Part shown: piece by piece, positions 33,264 to 44,113 of the stretch
Layout: the number at the start of each line of letters is the position of its first letter
How positions within the stretch are numbered: position 1 is the first letter of the stretch
DNA from: Nisaea nitritireducens
Lineage (GTDB): Bacteria; Pseudomonadota; Alphaproteobacteria; Thalassobaculales; Thalassobaculaceae
Length of the DNA stretch: 64,000 nt
Reading direction: 5' to 3'
Assembly (NCBI RefSeq): GCF_014904795.1
Contig: NZ_JACZFS010000017.1
Span: 174,113-238,112 of the forward strand
Program-made: the position numbers and the translations under genes
Notes under the pieces: generated by a model
The model's database searches: none
What the model was told of the DNA's origin: nothing
What the model saw: the letters and a program-made list of their open reading frames with translations, nothing else

Positions 33264-33292
33264 TTGACAATTTCAGAATGGCTGAATATTTT
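33264..33292 (+). promoter_or_regulatory. Promoter of the int operon with operator in spacer
   Basis: TTGACA (33264-33269), 17 bases, TATTTT (33287-33292). The spacer contains the operator TTCAG-AATGG-CTGAA (33272-33286), differing by two bases from the spacer of the cro promoter. It drives the rightward operon 33418-35988. The leader of about 120 bases contains an imperfect hairpin (GCAGGCAGCA/TGCTGTCTGC, 33361-33400) just before the first gene. Confidence 0.8.
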
Positions 33293-33417
33293 TGCATCGT
33301 GACGTGAGATTGCGTCACCGCCGCATCACCGAAGAAAGCGGCGACCGTAACCCACCCTAAGCAGGCAGCACCCCCTTCTACCCCCGGGGTTTGCTGTCTG
33401 CCCCGGAGGGACACGAG

Positions 33418-33705
33418 ATGCAAAGCACCGCCACACAACGCGCGGCTAAGAAGCGCTGCGCCACCGCGAAGGCCGTCCCGCTGATGGTCCGCATGGGAGA
33501 TGCCTTCAATATCGCGAAACCGCCGATCGACCCCGCGCGGCGGAAGTATTTCGAAACCGGGTTCCTAAACGCGGTGAATGAAATCTATGGCGTCGGGAAA
33601 AAGTCTCTGGGCGATCTGGCGGGCGACAACGGTAAGGCCCATGACGCGGGCTGGCTGGCCGCCAAAACCATCTATGAAGAACTGAAGGGGGGCGGCAATG
33701 GCTGA
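33418..33705 (+). CDS. Hypothetical protein, first gene of int operon (95 aa)
   Basis: ATG 33418 follows a GGAGGG ribosome-binding site. The product has a basic Ala/Thr-rich start (MQSTATQRAAKKRCATAKAV) and then 'RKYFETGFLNAVNEIYGVGKKSLGDLAGDNGKAHDAGWLAAKTIYEELKGGG'. No family is recognised. It overlaps the next gene by 8 bases. Confidence 0.6.
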   Translation: MQSTATQRAAKKRCATAKAVPLMVRMGDAFNIAKPPIDPARRKYFETGFLNAVNEIYGVGKKSLGDLAGDNGKAHDAGWLAAKTIYEELKGGGNG

Positions 33706-33925
33706 CAAAGCGAAACCGACCCGGCCTAGCGTCTGTCGGCAACCCCACCGCACCTGCTCGTTCTGCGGCGCCAAGGCGAACGATGTCCGCTACATGGTGA
33801 CGGGCGCCTCTCCCACCGTCTCAATCTGTAACGACTGCGTGGCGTTCGCCTATGTCGAGATCACGCACACCATCACCCGCGACACCAACACCGCCGCGCA
33901 GGTACTGCAGGGAGGCGGATCATGA
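33698..33925 (+). CDS. Stand-alone ClpX-type zinc-binding domain protein
   Basis: This 75-residue protein contains 'RTCSFCGAKANDVRYMVTGASPTVSICNDCVAFAYVEI', with four cysteines in CxxC...CxxC spacing, the pattern of the N-terminal zinc-binding domain (zf-C4_ClpX) of the ClpX unfoldase. No ATPase domain follows. In ClpX this domain dimerises and binds adaptors such as SspB and some substrates, so a free copy could modulate host ClpX. The gene overlaps both neighbours in the int operon. Confidence 0.78.
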   Translation: MADKAKPTRPSVCRQPHRTCSFCGAKANDVRYMVTGASPTVSICNDCVAFAYVEITHTITRDTNTAAQVLQGGGS

Positions 33926-34425
33926 ACCGGTTCGACACCCTGATATTGCAAGAGCTCGACACAGCCTGCGAGCTATCCACCGCCGAGATCAAAAACAGGA
34001 TCAACAAGGCCCTGGGAAATGGCGTGTTCTGCACGGACCGCGTCCGCTATCACCTCAAGAGCCTCGAAGGTCGGGGCTATACCCGCCGCTCGACCGGTGC
34101 CGGCGCTTGTCCGCGCATATCCTGGTCCCTGGCGGATGCCGGTAAGGCGTTTCTGGTTCACGGCGAACCAAAGAAGCGGCCGCCGGTGCGCCGATACGAG
34201 GTCATGCGGAAAATGGATGTTGGCAGGTTCTCCAACACCTACTTCGCGAGATCCCGTGGCAGTGCCATCTATAAGGCTTGGCTGGATTGGCGGGAAATCG
34301 CCCCGGACAGCACTTTCATCGAGTTTCGCAAACGCTGCAGTGCCCAACTCTCCCTCGGCAGCTATGCCTACATGAAACAGTTCTATGGCCTCCAGATCGA
34401 CGCGGGGAGGCCGGATAAATCATGA
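33922..34425 (+). CDS. Hypothetical DNA-binding-like protein (167 aa)
   Basis: The N-terminal half looks like a winged helix ('LILQELDTACELSTAEIKNRINKALGNGVFCTDRVRYHLKSLEGRGYTRRSTG' with 'RISWSLADAGKAFL' as the wing). The C-terminal half is basic and helical. It overlaps the flanking genes by 4 bases on each side (ATGA). A regulatory role in the int operon is plausible but not shown. Confidence 0.55.
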   Translation: MNRFDTLILQELDTACELSTAEIKNRINKALGNGVFCTDRVRYHLKSLEGRGYTRRSTGAGACPRISWSLADAGKAFLVHGEPKKRPPVRRYEVMRKMDVGRFSNTYFARSRGSAIYKAWLDWREIAPDSTFIEFRKRCSAQLSLGSYAYMKQFYGLQIDAGRPDKS

Positions 34426-34715
34426 CCCGCAGCACCGCACGTCAGAATCACAGTCCCACTGTCAGACTGTTGGTCGCGCCCATCGTTCGTGAGCAGCTTT
34501 CGGCCAAAGAAGCTGCGGCAATGTGCGGTGAATCCGAGGGCACATTCCGCAAGCTGGTTGCCGAGGGCTACTATCCGAAGCCCGTGCCACGGCCCAGGCG
34601 CAGCCAGCGCTGGAACCGGCAGGCCCTGCAAAACCGTCTTGATGAAATCCGGGGCGTGCGAAATGCTGCCGACGCGAACGTCAACATGGATGCGGAGTTC
34701 GGCATTGGCAGCTAA
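34422..34715 (+). CDS. Excisionase-like HTH protein (AlpA/MerR type)
   Basis: In this 97-residue protein residues 28-75 ('LSAKEAAAMCGESEGTFRKLVAEGYYPKPVPRPRRSQRWNRQALQNRLDEI') form the winged-helix pattern of phage excisionase/AlpA proteins. Such proteins bend DNA at the attachment site and direct the integrase toward excision. It lies directly upstream of and overlaps the integrase gene by 26 bases, the common xis-int layout. Confidence 0.75.
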   Translation: MTRSTARQNHSPTVRLLVAPIVREQLSAKEAAAMCGESEGTFRKLVAEGYYPKPVPRPRRSQRWNRQALQNRLDEIRGVRNAADANVNMDAEFGIGS

Positions 34716-35988
34716 AGCCACCCTTCCCAGGTATGTGAGGCCGTCCAAGCGCAAGGACGGAACCACCGCCTATTTCTGGGATCTGCCCACATGGGCCAGA
34801 AAGAGCAAAGCAGACGCGGATGACCCTTTGCCCTGCCCGCTGTCCAATGAGGCGCTTGGCACCGACCTTCTGCACGCGATCACCAGAGGCGAGGATCTGA
34901 ACAAAGACTTTGATGATTGGCGGAACCTCTGGCGGCAGGCCCAGGACATGACCGCCAGCGAACTCCAGCAAGCGAGCCTCATCGGCCCCGTATACGGCAC
35001 CCTCGATTGGGTAGTCGTTCAATTCCAGAAGGATCCTAAATACACATCCACGCGCCCCAAAACTCGGCGGGGATACGATCAGGGTCTTCAACTGGTCTGC
35101 GACTATCGGACCCGCACCGGCCGGCGCCTTGGCGATCTGCCAGCGGCAAAACTAGAGGAACAGCACGTCGACCTGCTTTATCAGGACTTACAGTGGGTTG
35201 AGGAAAAAGACGGTGACGGCAACATCGTCCGCCGCCGGCGCCTCCCCACCGCCAACGCAGCCATGCGAGCGATGCGCCGTCTCTACAACATCGCCGGCCG
35301 GCGGAAGTGGGGCGGGATACAGCCGGGCCACAACCCGTTCGCAAAAATGGGAATGGAGTCCGTCCGTTCGGTGACCGAAGTCCCAAGCCGGGCGCAATAT
35401 GAGAAAATTCGGGGCAGGGCGGATGAGATGGGATTCCCGTCGATCGCGTTGGCCTGCATGCTCGCTTTCGAACTCTGCCAGCGCGAAGGAGATGTAATCG
35501 GGACGCTCGCGTGGACGCATTACAAGGACGGCCAGATACATATCCGCCAATCCAAGACGGGCGAACCGCTCTGGGTGCCCCTATGGGATGACGAGGGCGA
35601 GCTGTTCCCGGGCCTTGCCGAGCGCCTGGACGCCACCCCGCGTCGGGGCACGCTGATCGTAATGCGGGACCAGCGGGACCGTCGGGCTTCGCGCGCTGCC
35701 GGTCAGCCGGTTTATCTGCCCTACAAAGAGGACTGGTTCCGCCACCTCTTCCGGAAGATTGCACGCGCGGCAGGCGTTCCCGACGCTATCCAGTTCCGGG
35801 CTTTCCGCCACGGCGGGCTGACCGAGATGGACGACGCTGGCGCCACCAGTCGCGAGCTTATGAGCACGAGTGGCCACACCAACGTGAAAACCCTCGAAAT
35901 TTACACTCGGCGCAGCGGTCGACAAGCCGCGAGCGCCGCCAGAAAACGCCGCGCGTTGAGAACAGAACGCGGCCGTTTGTCGGAATGA
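34690..35988 (+). CDS. int: Tyrosine-type phage integrase
   Basis: From ATG 34690 the product has 432 residues; the frame is open further upstream but that part is a shadow of the excisionase gene. An N-terminal core-binding region (about 95-175) is followed by the catalytic domain: Arg I in 'LAFELCQREGDVIG' (near 262), the box 'QFRAFRHGGLTEM' (near 368-380), 'MSTSGHTNVKTLEIYTRRS' with His and the nucleophile Tyr (near 403). The first position of the usual HxxR box is Arg here rather than His. It lies next to tRNA-Lys, its likely target. Confidence 0.9.
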   Translation: MRSSALAAKATLPRYVRPSKRKDGTTAYFWDLPTWARKSKADADDPLPCPLSNEALGTDLLHAITRGEDLNKDFDDWRNLWRQAQDMTASELQQASLIGPVYGTLDWVVVQFQKDPKYTSTRPKTRRGYDQGLQLVCDYRTRTGRRLGDLPAAKLEEQHVDLLYQDLQWVEEKDGDGNIVRRRRLPTANAAMRAMRRLYNIAGRRKWGGIQPGHNPFAKMGMESVRSVTEVPSRAQYEKIRGRADEMGFPSIALACMLAFELCQREGDVIGTLAWTHYKDGQIHIRQSKTGEPLWVPLWDDEGELFPGLAERLDATPRRGTLIVMRDQRDRRASRAAGQPVYLPYKEDWFRHLFRKIARAAGVPDAIQFRAFRHGGLTEMDDAGATSRELMSTSGHTNVKTLEIYTRRSGRQAASAARKRRALRTERGRLSE

Positions 35989-36066
35989 GACTATGAGAGC
36001 TTGTCGGAATGCCCTGATCAGTTTACCGTGCGAAGCCGGAAAACTCTTTATTATCAAGGCGGAAAG

Positions 36067-36142
<76 letters not shown>

Positions 36143-36201
36143 GCCCGTCGAAGGAGCGGATTGATACTAAAGGCGTGATCCGATTGCAAGCGGGTTTTGG
36201 A

Positions 36202-36762
36202 CTATTCGCCGGAGGGTGGCGATCGGCGCCAGGTTTGACCAGATCCCGGGCCGAGCAACTGCTCTCGCAACTCCTGCAGGGGATCCTTCTCTGTGCTTCC
36301 ATTTCGCAGAGTCGGATCGTCCGGCAATGCCTGCCAGTTCCAGTTCCCTTCCCCATCGTCAGGCAACGGCGCCTGAGCCGTTGGACGGGGCGTTTTCGGG
36401 TCACGCAACTGGGTCTTTTTCTTGCCTGCGGGCACCGGAGTGCCCTCAGACTTTCCCAGCACCCAATCCAGACCAAGCATATCACGCTCTTCCTCGGCTT
36501 CAGCCGGCGCAGGCCGGCCACGGGTCGCTTTGGAAAGCTTGGCTTCGATCCGGACTGTTTCCGCCTGTTCCACGGCACCGCTGCCGATACTGCGCCGTTC
36601 TTCCGGCGGCAGGGAATCGAAACTGTCCCGGGCCCGGTGGTATTCTTCCCGGTCGCCGGTTTCGGCTGCTGCATCGAGATTACGTGTAAGGTCGCTATCG
36701 CCCTGGTTCTCTCGCGTAGAGTCGGCGAGGATTTTCAGGCTCTTGCGTTCAATATGGTCCAA
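36202..36762 (-). CDS. Hypothetical Pro/Glu-rich protein
   Basis: The 186-residue product is charged and probably poorly structured: 'MDHIERKSLKILADSTRENQGD', 'EEYHRARDSFDSLPPEERRSIGSGAVEQAETVRIEAKLSKA', then a Pro/Gly-rich tail. It is the first chromosomal gene beyond the tRNA. No family is recognised. Confidence 0.55.
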   Translation of the reverse strand: MDHIERKSLKILADSTRENQGDSDLTRNLDAAAETGDREEYHRARDSFDSLPPEERRSIGSGAVEQAETVRIEAKLSKATRGRPAPAEAEEERDMLGLDWVLGKSEGTPVPAGKKKTQLRDPKTPRPTAQAPLPDDGEGNWNWQALPDDPTLRNGSTEKDPLQELREQLLGPGSGQTWRRSPPSGE

Positions 36763-36937
36763 AGGTCACCAACCAGTCTGGCCCTGCCCCGAAACCAGCG
36801 GGCAGATTCACACAATAAAGCGCTCGTTGGTGCGATTTTAACAGAAATACGCCTTAAAAGTCCATTAACGCGCTTTTCTAATTACGGAAAACTAAACTTT
36901 AAGGCAAACCAACGGCCGCCCCATCCAGGCAATAAAC

Positions 36938-38098
36938 TCAGTCTTCGTCTTCAAATCCCTGCCGGCCGATCTCAATATCACGGTGAACGTAACAATTGAT
37001 GATCAGGCCAAAGCCAATCATTGCAGTCAGCATGGCTGTCCCGCCGTAAGAGATCAGCGGCAACGGCACGCCGACAACCGGGATCAGTCCCATCACCATG
37101 GCAATGTTGATGAACATGTAGAGGAACAATGTCGTCGTTGTTCCGAGCGCCAGCAGGCGACCGAACTGACTGGAACAGCGGAGCGCGATGGCAAAACCGT
37201 ATCCGAGAGCCAGGACATAGAGCAGTAGCAGGAACAGCGCCCCTGCCAGGCCGAGCTCTTCAGCCAGCATGGTGAAGATGAAGTCGGTCTGCTTTTCCGG
37301 CAGGAAGTTCAGATGGCTTTGGGAGCCTTGCAGGAACCCCTTGCCGAAAAGCCCTCCCGAGCCAAGCGCGATCTTGGATTGCAGGATGTGATACCCGGCG
37401 CCCAGCGGATCGTTCTCCGGGTTGAGGAAGGTGAGAATCCGGTTCTTCTGGTAATTGTGCAGGAACTGCCAGCCGATCGGGATCGCCGACAGGCCAAGCA
37501 CCAGAACGGTGACGAATTTCCAGATCCGCACACCGGCAAGGAAGAAGATTGCCCCGCCACCGAGGATGATCATGCCGGCCGTGCCCAGATCCGGCTGACG
37601 CAGCACCAGGATTGCCGGAGCGAAGACCAGAACCAGAGGCACGAACAAGCTGCGGATACGGCCGACTTCCTCGAATGTCTGGCGATGGAAATACCGCGCC
37701 AGGGCGAGCACCAGCGCCAGTTTCATCAGCTCGGACGGTTGCAGGCGGAAAACGCCAAGGTCGATCCAGCGCTGTGCGCCCATGCCGATCTCGCCCGCAA
37801 TCTCGACAACCCCCAGCAGCCCGAGAGACAGGAAATAAAAGGCGTAGGCCCAGCGCATCAGGAAGCGCAGGTCGACCAGCGCGATACCCAGCGTGATCAC
37901 AAGGCCAACGCCGAACCGGATGGCCTGACGCATGGCCCAAGGCGTCCAGCTGCCGTTGGCTGCCGAATAGAGCATGGCGAAACCGACAGAGGCTATCAGC
38001 GTCAGGAGCAGGATAAGCCCCCAGTTGATCTGCTGCAGCTTGATGCCGAGCGTCAATTCCGGAGGATTGAGTGAGTTTGATTGCATGCCGGTCGCCAT
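36938..38098 (-). CDS. rodA: Peptidoglycan glycosyltransferase RodA (SEDS family)
   Basis: This 386-residue multi-pass inner-membrane protein polymerises glycan strands for cell elongation together with PBP2. The N-terminal TM segment is 'INWGLILLLTLIASVGFAMLYSAANG'; 'RWIDLGVFRLQPSELMKLALVLALARYF' is the SEDS signature, with the catalytic Asp region in 'QTDFIFTMLAEELGLAGALFLLLLY' and a final 'GLIPVVGVPLPLISYGGTAMLTAMIGFGLI'. It is the last gene of the mreBCD-mrdA-rodA cluster, 2 bp after mrdA. Confidence 0.95.
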   Translation of the reverse strand: MATGMQSNSLNPPELTLGIKLQQINWGLILLLTLIASVGFAMLYSAANGSWTPWAMRQAIRFGVGLVITLGIALVDLRFLMRWAYAFYFLSLGLLGVVEIAGEIGMGAQRWIDLGVFRLQPSELMKLALVLALARYFHRQTFEEVGRIRSLFVPLVLVFAPAILVLRQPDLGTAGMIILGGGAIFFLAGVRIWKFVTVLVLGLSAIPIGWQFLHNYQKNRILTFLNPENDPLGAGYHILQSKIALGSGGLFGKGFLQGSQSHLNFLPEKQTDFIFTMLAEELGLAGALFLLLLYVLALGYGFAIALRCSSQFGRLLALGTTTTLFLYMFINIAMVMGLIPVVGVPLPLISYGGTAMLTAMIGFGLIINCYVHRDIEIGRQGFEDED

Positions 38099-38100
38099 GA

Positions 38101-40113
38101 TTAACCCTGGTCCGTATCAGGTTGGCCTTGTGGCAGGATCTCGACCGGCTCGGCCTCAGATGCCTCAAACCCGTCTGCGGTCATCGCACGGGCAAGAATA
38201 TCCCTGGCAATCGGCACGGCATATTTACTGCCGCCACCATGCTCCAGCACCACCGCGACCGCATAGCGCGGCGCATCCGCCGGCGCATAGCCGACAAACA
38301 ATCCATGGTCCCGCTCGCGCCAGGGCAAATCCTCGTTCTGGATCACACCGGTCGCCCGTTCCGCCTTGGTAATCCGCCGGACCTGCGCGGTCCCGGTCTT
38401 GCCACCGACCTGGAAACCCGACTCCGGAATCTTGGCGCTGCGCGCCGAGCCATGCGCGCCGTTGACCACCCGCCGCATGCCTTCGAGCACATAAGCGAGA
38501 TTACCGCGCGAGACATTCATTTTCGGGACCGGTGCATCGCTTGCCTGACGCTGGATCAGGGACGGCTTCACCGCATAGCCCCCGTTGACCAGACGTGCCG
38601 TCATGACCGCAAGCTGCAGCGGCGTCACCAGTACGAAGCCCTGACCGATGCCGGTGATCAGGGTTTCCCCCTTCTGCCAACGCTCGCCACGCACAGCGAG
38701 TTTCCACTCCCGGGTCGGGATCAGGCCGTTGCGCTCGCCCGGCAGCTCGATCTCCAGCGTCTCGCCAAGGCCGAAGCGACGTGCCATTTCAGAGATCCGG
38801 TCGATACCGACCCGCTTCGCCGCCTCGTAGAAATAGACGTCGCAACTCTGCTCGAGGGCATCCATGACGTCCATCTTGCCGTGGCCCCAGCGCTTCCAGC
38901 AGTGGAAGCGGGCATTGCCGAGGTCCGTGTGACCGTTGCAGTAGACTTCCGTCTCCGGCCCGATCACACCCGCTTCCAGCGCGGCAAGCGCCACGATCAT
39001 CTTGAAGGTCGAGCCCGGCGGGTAGGTCCCCGCGATTGCCTTGTTGGTCAGCGGATGGCGCGGATTGGAAAGCAGGTTCTCCCAATCCCGGGCACTCAGC
39101 CCCTTATTGAAGTTATTCGGATCGAATCCCGGCGTCGAGGCGATGGTCAGGATCTCGCCGGTATGCACGTCCATGACGATCGCGGCGCCGCTTTCGCCCT
39201 GCACGATGTTGCCGCCCTTGTCGAGAAACACCGTCCCGTCGTCATTTTCCAGATAGCGCTTCGGGACACCGGACCGTGCGAGGGCCTCCTGCACCCGGAT
39301 ATCCGCGACGGGAACCCGTTCCGAGCTTCCGCGTTCGAGCCGTTCATGAGCGAAGGTCTGCAGGTTCATGTCCAGAGTGAGATGGACGTTCTTGCCCGGT
39401 TGTCCCTCGTCGCCTGGAAGTTTCCGGATAATCCGGCCGAGCGCGTTGACCTCGACCTGACGGCGCCCAGCAGAGCCGCGCATTTCCTTATCGTAGAGCT
39501 TTTCAATGCCGCTCTTGCCGATCCGGAAGTCCGGCAGCTCGAGCACCGGATCTCCGGTCAGTTCCGTATCCGAAACCGCGGCCACATAGCCGGTGATATT
39601 TACCGCCCTGGAGCCATAGGGATAAACCCGGGAGCGCCCTTCCTCGATCCGGATGCCGGGCAGATATGGCGCATTCACTGCAACCCGGCTGATATCCTCC
39701 CTAGTCAGGTTTTCCACCACAGTTACCGGCACGAAACTGCGCTTCCGGGAGATCTCTTTCAGCACCCGCTTCACATCCCAGTCGTCCACATGCACGACCT
39801 GACGCAACGCATTGATGGTACCGCGCACATCGCTGGTCTGTTCCGGTACGAGATCGACCCGGAAATTGTCCTCGTTTGAGGCGACCAGAATCCCGTGCCG
39901 GTCCAGGATCAGTCCGCGGGTCGGCGGCAGCAGCTCGAGATTGAACTGGTTCTCCTCGGAGAGCGTCCGGTACCGGTCCGCTTCCACCACCTGCAGATAG
40001 TAAAGCCGCGCGCCAAGCGCACCGACCAGACCGAGCTGGCCTGCGCCGAGTAGAAGCGAGCGCCGGGTGAAGGCCCTCTTGGTATCCTGATCCTTTGGGT
40101 TCTTCATTCGCAT
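38101..40113 (-). CDS. mrdA: Penicillin-binding protein 2 (transpeptidase)
   Basis: This 670-residue class B PBP of the elongasome cross-links peptidoglycan in the periplasm. An N-terminal anchor (about 16-36, 'RRSLLLGAGQLGLVGALGARLYYLQ') leads to the pedestal domain. The transpeptidase motifs are 'PPGSTFKM' (SxxK), 'EQSCDVYFYE' (SxN-type position) and 'GGKTGTAQV' (KTG). It lies between mreD and rodA and is partner to RodA. MKNPKDQ at 40107 is an alternative start. Confidence 0.96.
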   Translation of the reverse strand: MRMKNPKDQDTKRAFTRRSLLLGAGQLGLVGALGARLYYLQVVEADRYRTLSEENQFNLELLPPTRGLILDRHGILVASNEDNFRVDLVPEQTSDVRGTINALRQVVHVDDWDVKRVLKEISRKRSFVPVTVVENLTREDISRVAVNAPYLPGIRIEEGRSRVYPYGSRAVNITGYVAAVSDTELTGDPVLELPDFRIGKSGIEKLYDKEMRGSAGRRQVEVNALGRIIRKLPGDEGQPGKNVHLTLDMNLQTFAHERLERGSSERVPVADIRVQEALARSGVPKRYLENDDGTVFLDKGGNIVQGESGAAIVMDVHTGEILTIASTPGFDPNNFNKGLSARDWENLLSNPRHPLTNKAIAGTYPPGSTFKMIVALAALEAGVIGPETEVYCNGHTDLGNARFHCWKRWGHGKMDVMDALEQSCDVYFYEAAKRVGIDRISEMARRFGLGETLEIELPGERNGLIPTREWKLAVRGERWQKGETLITGIGQGFVLVTPLQLAVMTARLVNGGYAVKPSLIQRQASDAPVPKMNVSRGNLAYVLEGMRRVVNGAHGSARSAKIPESGFQVGGKTGTAQVRRITKAERATGVIQNEDLPWRERDHGLFVGYAPADAPRYAVAVVLEHGGGSKYAVPIARDILARAMTADGFEASEAEPVEILPQGQPDTDQG

Positions 40114-40114
40114 A

Positions 40115-40624
40115 TTATCGCACCAGATAACGGTGAACGCGAACGAAGAGCCAAGCCATGGCCGGGAAAAGCGCCACCGTCAGACCAAAGCGGGCCAGAA
40201 CCGTATCCGGGACGATCCAGGCCAGCGAAAATACCGACATGAGCGTCCAGTCGAGCAAAAACGCGCCGAAAGAAATGATGACGAACCCGCCCCATGCAAT
40301 GAAGAAGGGTTTGGTCAGGAATGTCTGACGCTGGGTTGTGGCCACACCATAGACCGCAAGAAAGATGATGGCGGTCAGGCCGAGCGGAAAACCATGCACC
40401 AGATCCTCAGCCAGCCCGGTCAGGAAAACCACCGAAGGCGGCGTGAGATCCGGCCGGTAGACGGCCCAGTAGAAGACGGCCATCAGCGTAAAGGCAGGCG
40501 AGACCTGCGCGTATCCCGGAATGCCGAGCGGCACCGCGCTCACAAGGACCAGCAGCAACATCGTCGCAGCAGGCATCAGATGGCGCGCCCAAAGATCCAT
40601 TCTTTGGACGAAACTCGTCTTCAT
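40115..40624 (-). CDS. mreD: Rod-shape-determining protein MreD
   Basis: The 169-residue protein is highly hydrophobic with five or so membrane segments ('LMPAATMLLLVLVSAVPLGI', 'PSVVFLTGLAEDLVHGFPLGLTAIIFLAVYGVA', 'WGGFVIISFGAFLLDWTLMSVFSLAWI'). It belongs to the membrane part of the elongasome. Its start overlaps the mreC stop (ATGA-type, 4 bases) and it ends next to mrdA. Confidence 0.9.
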   Translation of the reverse strand: MKTSFVQRMDLWARHLMPAATMLLLVLVSAVPLGIPGYAQVSPAFTLMAVFYWAVYRPDLTPPSVVFLTGLAEDLVHGFPLGLTAIIFLAVYGVATTQRQTFLTKPFFIAWGGFVIISFGAFLLDWTLMSVFSLAWIVPDTVLARFGLTVALFPAMAWLFVRVHRYLVR

Positions 40625-41562
40625 CTATCAGTCTTCCCGCGGGTCACACCGAGCCGCTCAACCAGGGTCGGTTCCGGGTCCGGCGCCAGCACGGTAAAGG
40701 GCGGCGGGTCCATCGGACCGGGGATCACGCCCTGCATCAGGTAATCGACGATGCGGACGAACTCGAGATGGGTCCAGTCGACCACCGGCTTGACGCGGAT
40801 ACCCGATTCCGAGACGGAGGAAACTGTGCCGACCGGCAATCCAGCCGGCAGCATCCCGCCATGTCCGGAGCTGATCACCAGATCTCCCGGAGAAACCCGA
40901 TTGTTCTGCGGCAGATAAAGAATACGCGGATGGTTCGTGTTGTCACCGACCAGAATGCCAGGCTCCCGCGCCGCACCAATCAGCACCGGAATCTGGGCGT
41001 TCAGATCCGTCACCAGAAGCACACGCGAGTGCAGTTCACCGACTTCGACAACGGTTCCGGCAAGCCCGTCTTCCGAGACCACGCCCTGACCGCGCCGGAC
41101 TCCGCTGCGGCGTCCCGCGTTCAACAAGGCGCTACGGACGAACGGGCCACCGGCTTCGGCGATCACACGGGCGGAAATGTAGCTGACCGGCGGCGGCCCG
41201 ACATGACGTGTCAGACGCTTCAGCGCCTTGTTCTCGGATTCCAGAAGGTGAGCGACATGCTGCCACTGTTTCAGGCGGCTGTTCTCTTCACGCAGCAGCA
41301 CGTTCTCCGCATGCAGGTCCCGCAGGGAGAGCGCGGTCTCCACGCCTTTGGAGACGGCTGCGGCCGGGTGCGAGAGGGCATCGAGAATAGGCGCGACAGC
41401 GTCAACCGCAGCGATCTGCAATCGCTTGACCACAACGATGTCGGCCTTGCCAAGCAGCATCAGACCGAAAGCGGCCAGAACAAGGGCAGTGAAGGCAAAG
41501 CGCTGCCAAAGGGTTCGCACAGGCTGGGCGACGCGGGAAAATGATGCCGGTCTACGCCCCAT
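40621..41562 (-). CDS. mreC: Rod-shape-determining protein MreC
   Basis: The 313-residue periplasmic scaffold has one N-terminal membrane segment ('RFAFTALVLAAFGLMLLG'), a coiled-coil stretch (about 70-110, 'LSLRDLHAENVLLREENSRLKQWQHVAHLLESENKALKRL') and the paired beta-barrel domain ('SARVIAEAGGPFVRSALLNAG', 'VLLVTDLNAQIPVLI', 'GDLVISSGHGGMLPAGLPVGTV'). It activates PBP2-RodA. It lies directly downstream of mreB. Confidence 0.95.
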   Translation of the reverse strand: MGRRPASFSRVAQPVRTLWQRFAFTALVLAAFGLMLLGKADIVVVKRLQIAAVDAVAPILDALSHPAAAVSKGVETALSLRDLHAENVLLREENSRLKQWQHVAHLLESENKALKRLTRHVGPPPVSYISARVIAEAGGPFVRSALLNAGRRSGVRRGQGVVSEDGLAGTVVEVGELHSRVLLVTDLNAQIPVLIGAAREPGILVGDNTNHPRILYLPQNNRVSPGDLVISSGHGGMLPAGLPVGTVSSVSESGIRVKPVVDWTHLEFVRIVDYLMQGVIPGPMDPPPFTVLAPDPEPTLVERLGVTRGKTDR

Positions 41563-41611
41563 TCCTTGCCTGCTCCTTCCTACGCAAACGCCATTACCGC
41601 AGTCTCACCGA

Positions 41612-42655
<1,044 letters not shown>

Positions 42656-42889
42656 TTACGTTCAGCCCGGTCGCGCGCTTCAGAATCGGTTCACATACAG
42701 TGCCGCCGCCGGAATAGACCAAAGTTCGGATCGGCCTTGCAACGGAAAACGGTCACCCGTCGCATTTACCCCACGCAGTCCACCCGAATTCGGTGACGCC
42801 ACCGGGGAATCATATCAAAGAATCAGCTTACTATGTAATTTAATTGTCGCGGCGGTTTAGCAAAAATTTTCTAATGCGCGAAAGTGGCG

Positions 42890-42918
42890 GCGCGGCGGCG
42901 ACAGAATCGCCGCCGCGC
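42890..42918 (-). terminator. Hairpin downstream of ilvC
   Basis: GCGCGGCGGCGA and TCGCCGCCGCGC form a perfect 12-bp stem with a 5-base loop, 39 bp after the ilvC stop on the minus strand. The following T content is low, so the terminator is likely but unconventional. Confidence 0.65.
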
Positions 42919-42956
42919 TACCTTCAGGTTAGTTCTGCCGGATTAGCTCTGGCAGC

Positions 42957-44015
<1,059 letters not shown>

Positions 44016-44113
44016 TCAGTGGAGCTCTCTGTCTCCCACCCGGCGAAAGCCGCCGGGCAGAATTGATCGGGCAACGGGTCGGGCTCCGATAACTCCCGCT
44101 GCCTTAGGCCCGT

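Noticed and set aside
38122..39879. 585-codon plus-strand frame opposite mrdA
   Set aside because: Shadow of PBP2; Arg/His/Asp-rich composition typical of antisense frames in GC-rich DNA.
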